A stretch of DNA of 5,595 nucleotides from an uncultured Lachnospiraceae bacterium (lineage in GTDB: Bacteria > Bacillota > Clostridia > Lachnospirales > Lachnospiraceae), in NCBI GenBank assembly GCA_947628025.1, contig CANQYH010000219.1, positions 1 through 5,595 on the forward strand, read 5' to 3'. Position 1 is the first letter of the stretch. Each line of letters starts with the position of its first letter. A model generated the notes under the pieces. It did no database searches. It saw nothing but the letters and a program-made list of their open reading frames with translations, and was not told the origin of the DNA. Of this stretch, positions 5,418 to 5,595 are shown piece after piece. The position numbers and the translations under genes are program-made.

Positions 5418-5595
5418 AAAATCCGGACCTTTCTGAGCCTTGCCTGCAGGTATCCGCCCTCAACGCCGGTTATGGCCCGAGGCAGATCCTGGAAAACGTC
5501 TCGCTCTGCGTAGCCCGCGGCGAGATCACCGGTCTTCTGGGGCCCAACGGCTGCGGCAAAACGACGCTTCTGCGCGCGCTCTGCCACGAAATCCC
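5414..5595 (+). CDS. ABC importer ATPase (FepC/FhuC/BtuD-like), N-terminal part only
   Basis: Sixty complete codons are present before the right edge. The start of the nucleotide-binding domain is clear: an A-loop tyrosine at Y20 in LNAGYG, ILENVSL (25-31), and Walker A GPNGCGKTT (43-51), where Cys47 takes the place of the more common Ser. The Q-loop, ABC signature, Walker B and H-loop would lie outside the window; about 200 more residues are expected. It should be a cytoplasmic homodimer hydrolysing ATP to drive the FecCD permease encoded immediately upstream. The ATGA overlap with the permease and the shared promoter put it as third gene of the importer operon. Its product family is secure from Walker A and context. 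Its substrate class is not. Confidence 0.92.
   Translation, partial: MKNPDLSEPCLQVSALNAGYGPRQILENVSLCVARGEITGLLGPNGCGKTTLLRALCHEI

Noticed and set aside
1..5595. Frequent GATC/GGATCC/CGATCG words across the window as a special signal
   Set aside because: They occur mainly inside codons (Asp-Pro, Ile-Arg, Asp-Arg combinations) in a GC-rich genome and show no clustering or spacing that suggests an origin or methylation control site.
1..5595. CRISPR array, insertion sequence, tRNA or attachment site
   Set aside because: No regularly spaced repeats, transposase-like frames, terminal inverted repeats or cloverleaf-forming segments were seen on either strand.

Overview
The window looks like a stretch of chromosome from a GC-rich anaerobic Firmicute, probably a gut-type Clostridia/Lachnospiraceae member. 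This rests on four things: strong GGAGG-type ribosome binding sites, consensus housekeeping-type promoters, a clostridial-style molybdenum hydroxylase with its iron-sulfur and molybdenum parts fused, and a typical Firmicutes lipoprotein signal. Base composition is roughly 55-60% GC by eye. The assignment comes from family resemblance only; no rRNA or marker gene is present.

Left part, all on the minus strand. A two-gene operon encodes a molybdenum hydroxylase of the xanthine dehydrogenase/XdhD superfamily. The FAD subunit (2433-1579) comes first and overlaps by ATGA the fused [2Fe-2S]/molybdopterin subunit (1582 to the left edge, C-terminus missing). A candidate promoter near 2619-2647 would give a leader of about 180 nt. 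Upstream of it lies a separate minus-strand gene for a 66-residue, very acidic small protein (2918-2718). That gene has its own near-consensus promoter and a hairpin/T-tract terminator.

Right part, plus strand. A near-consensus promoter (TTGACA-17-TAGAAT) drives a class III (FecB/BtuF-like) substrate-binding lipoprotein, a FecCD-family permease, and an ATPase that overlaps the permease by ATGA and is cut by the right edge after its Walker A motif. Together these make an ABC importer of the iron-siderophore/heme/cobalamin/molybdate superfamily. The sequence does not decide the substrate.

The two halves diverge from a gap at about 2976-3053. The hydroxylase would pass electrons from a hydroxylated organic substrate (Mo) through two [2Fe-2S] clusters to FAD in the cytoplasm. 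The importer would bring in a metal or metal complex. A functional link, such as supply of Mo or W, is possible but unproven. The most notable detail is that two positions which orient purine in bovine-type xanthine oxidase appear replaced in this enzyme. It should therefore not be assumed to be a xanthine dehydrogenase.
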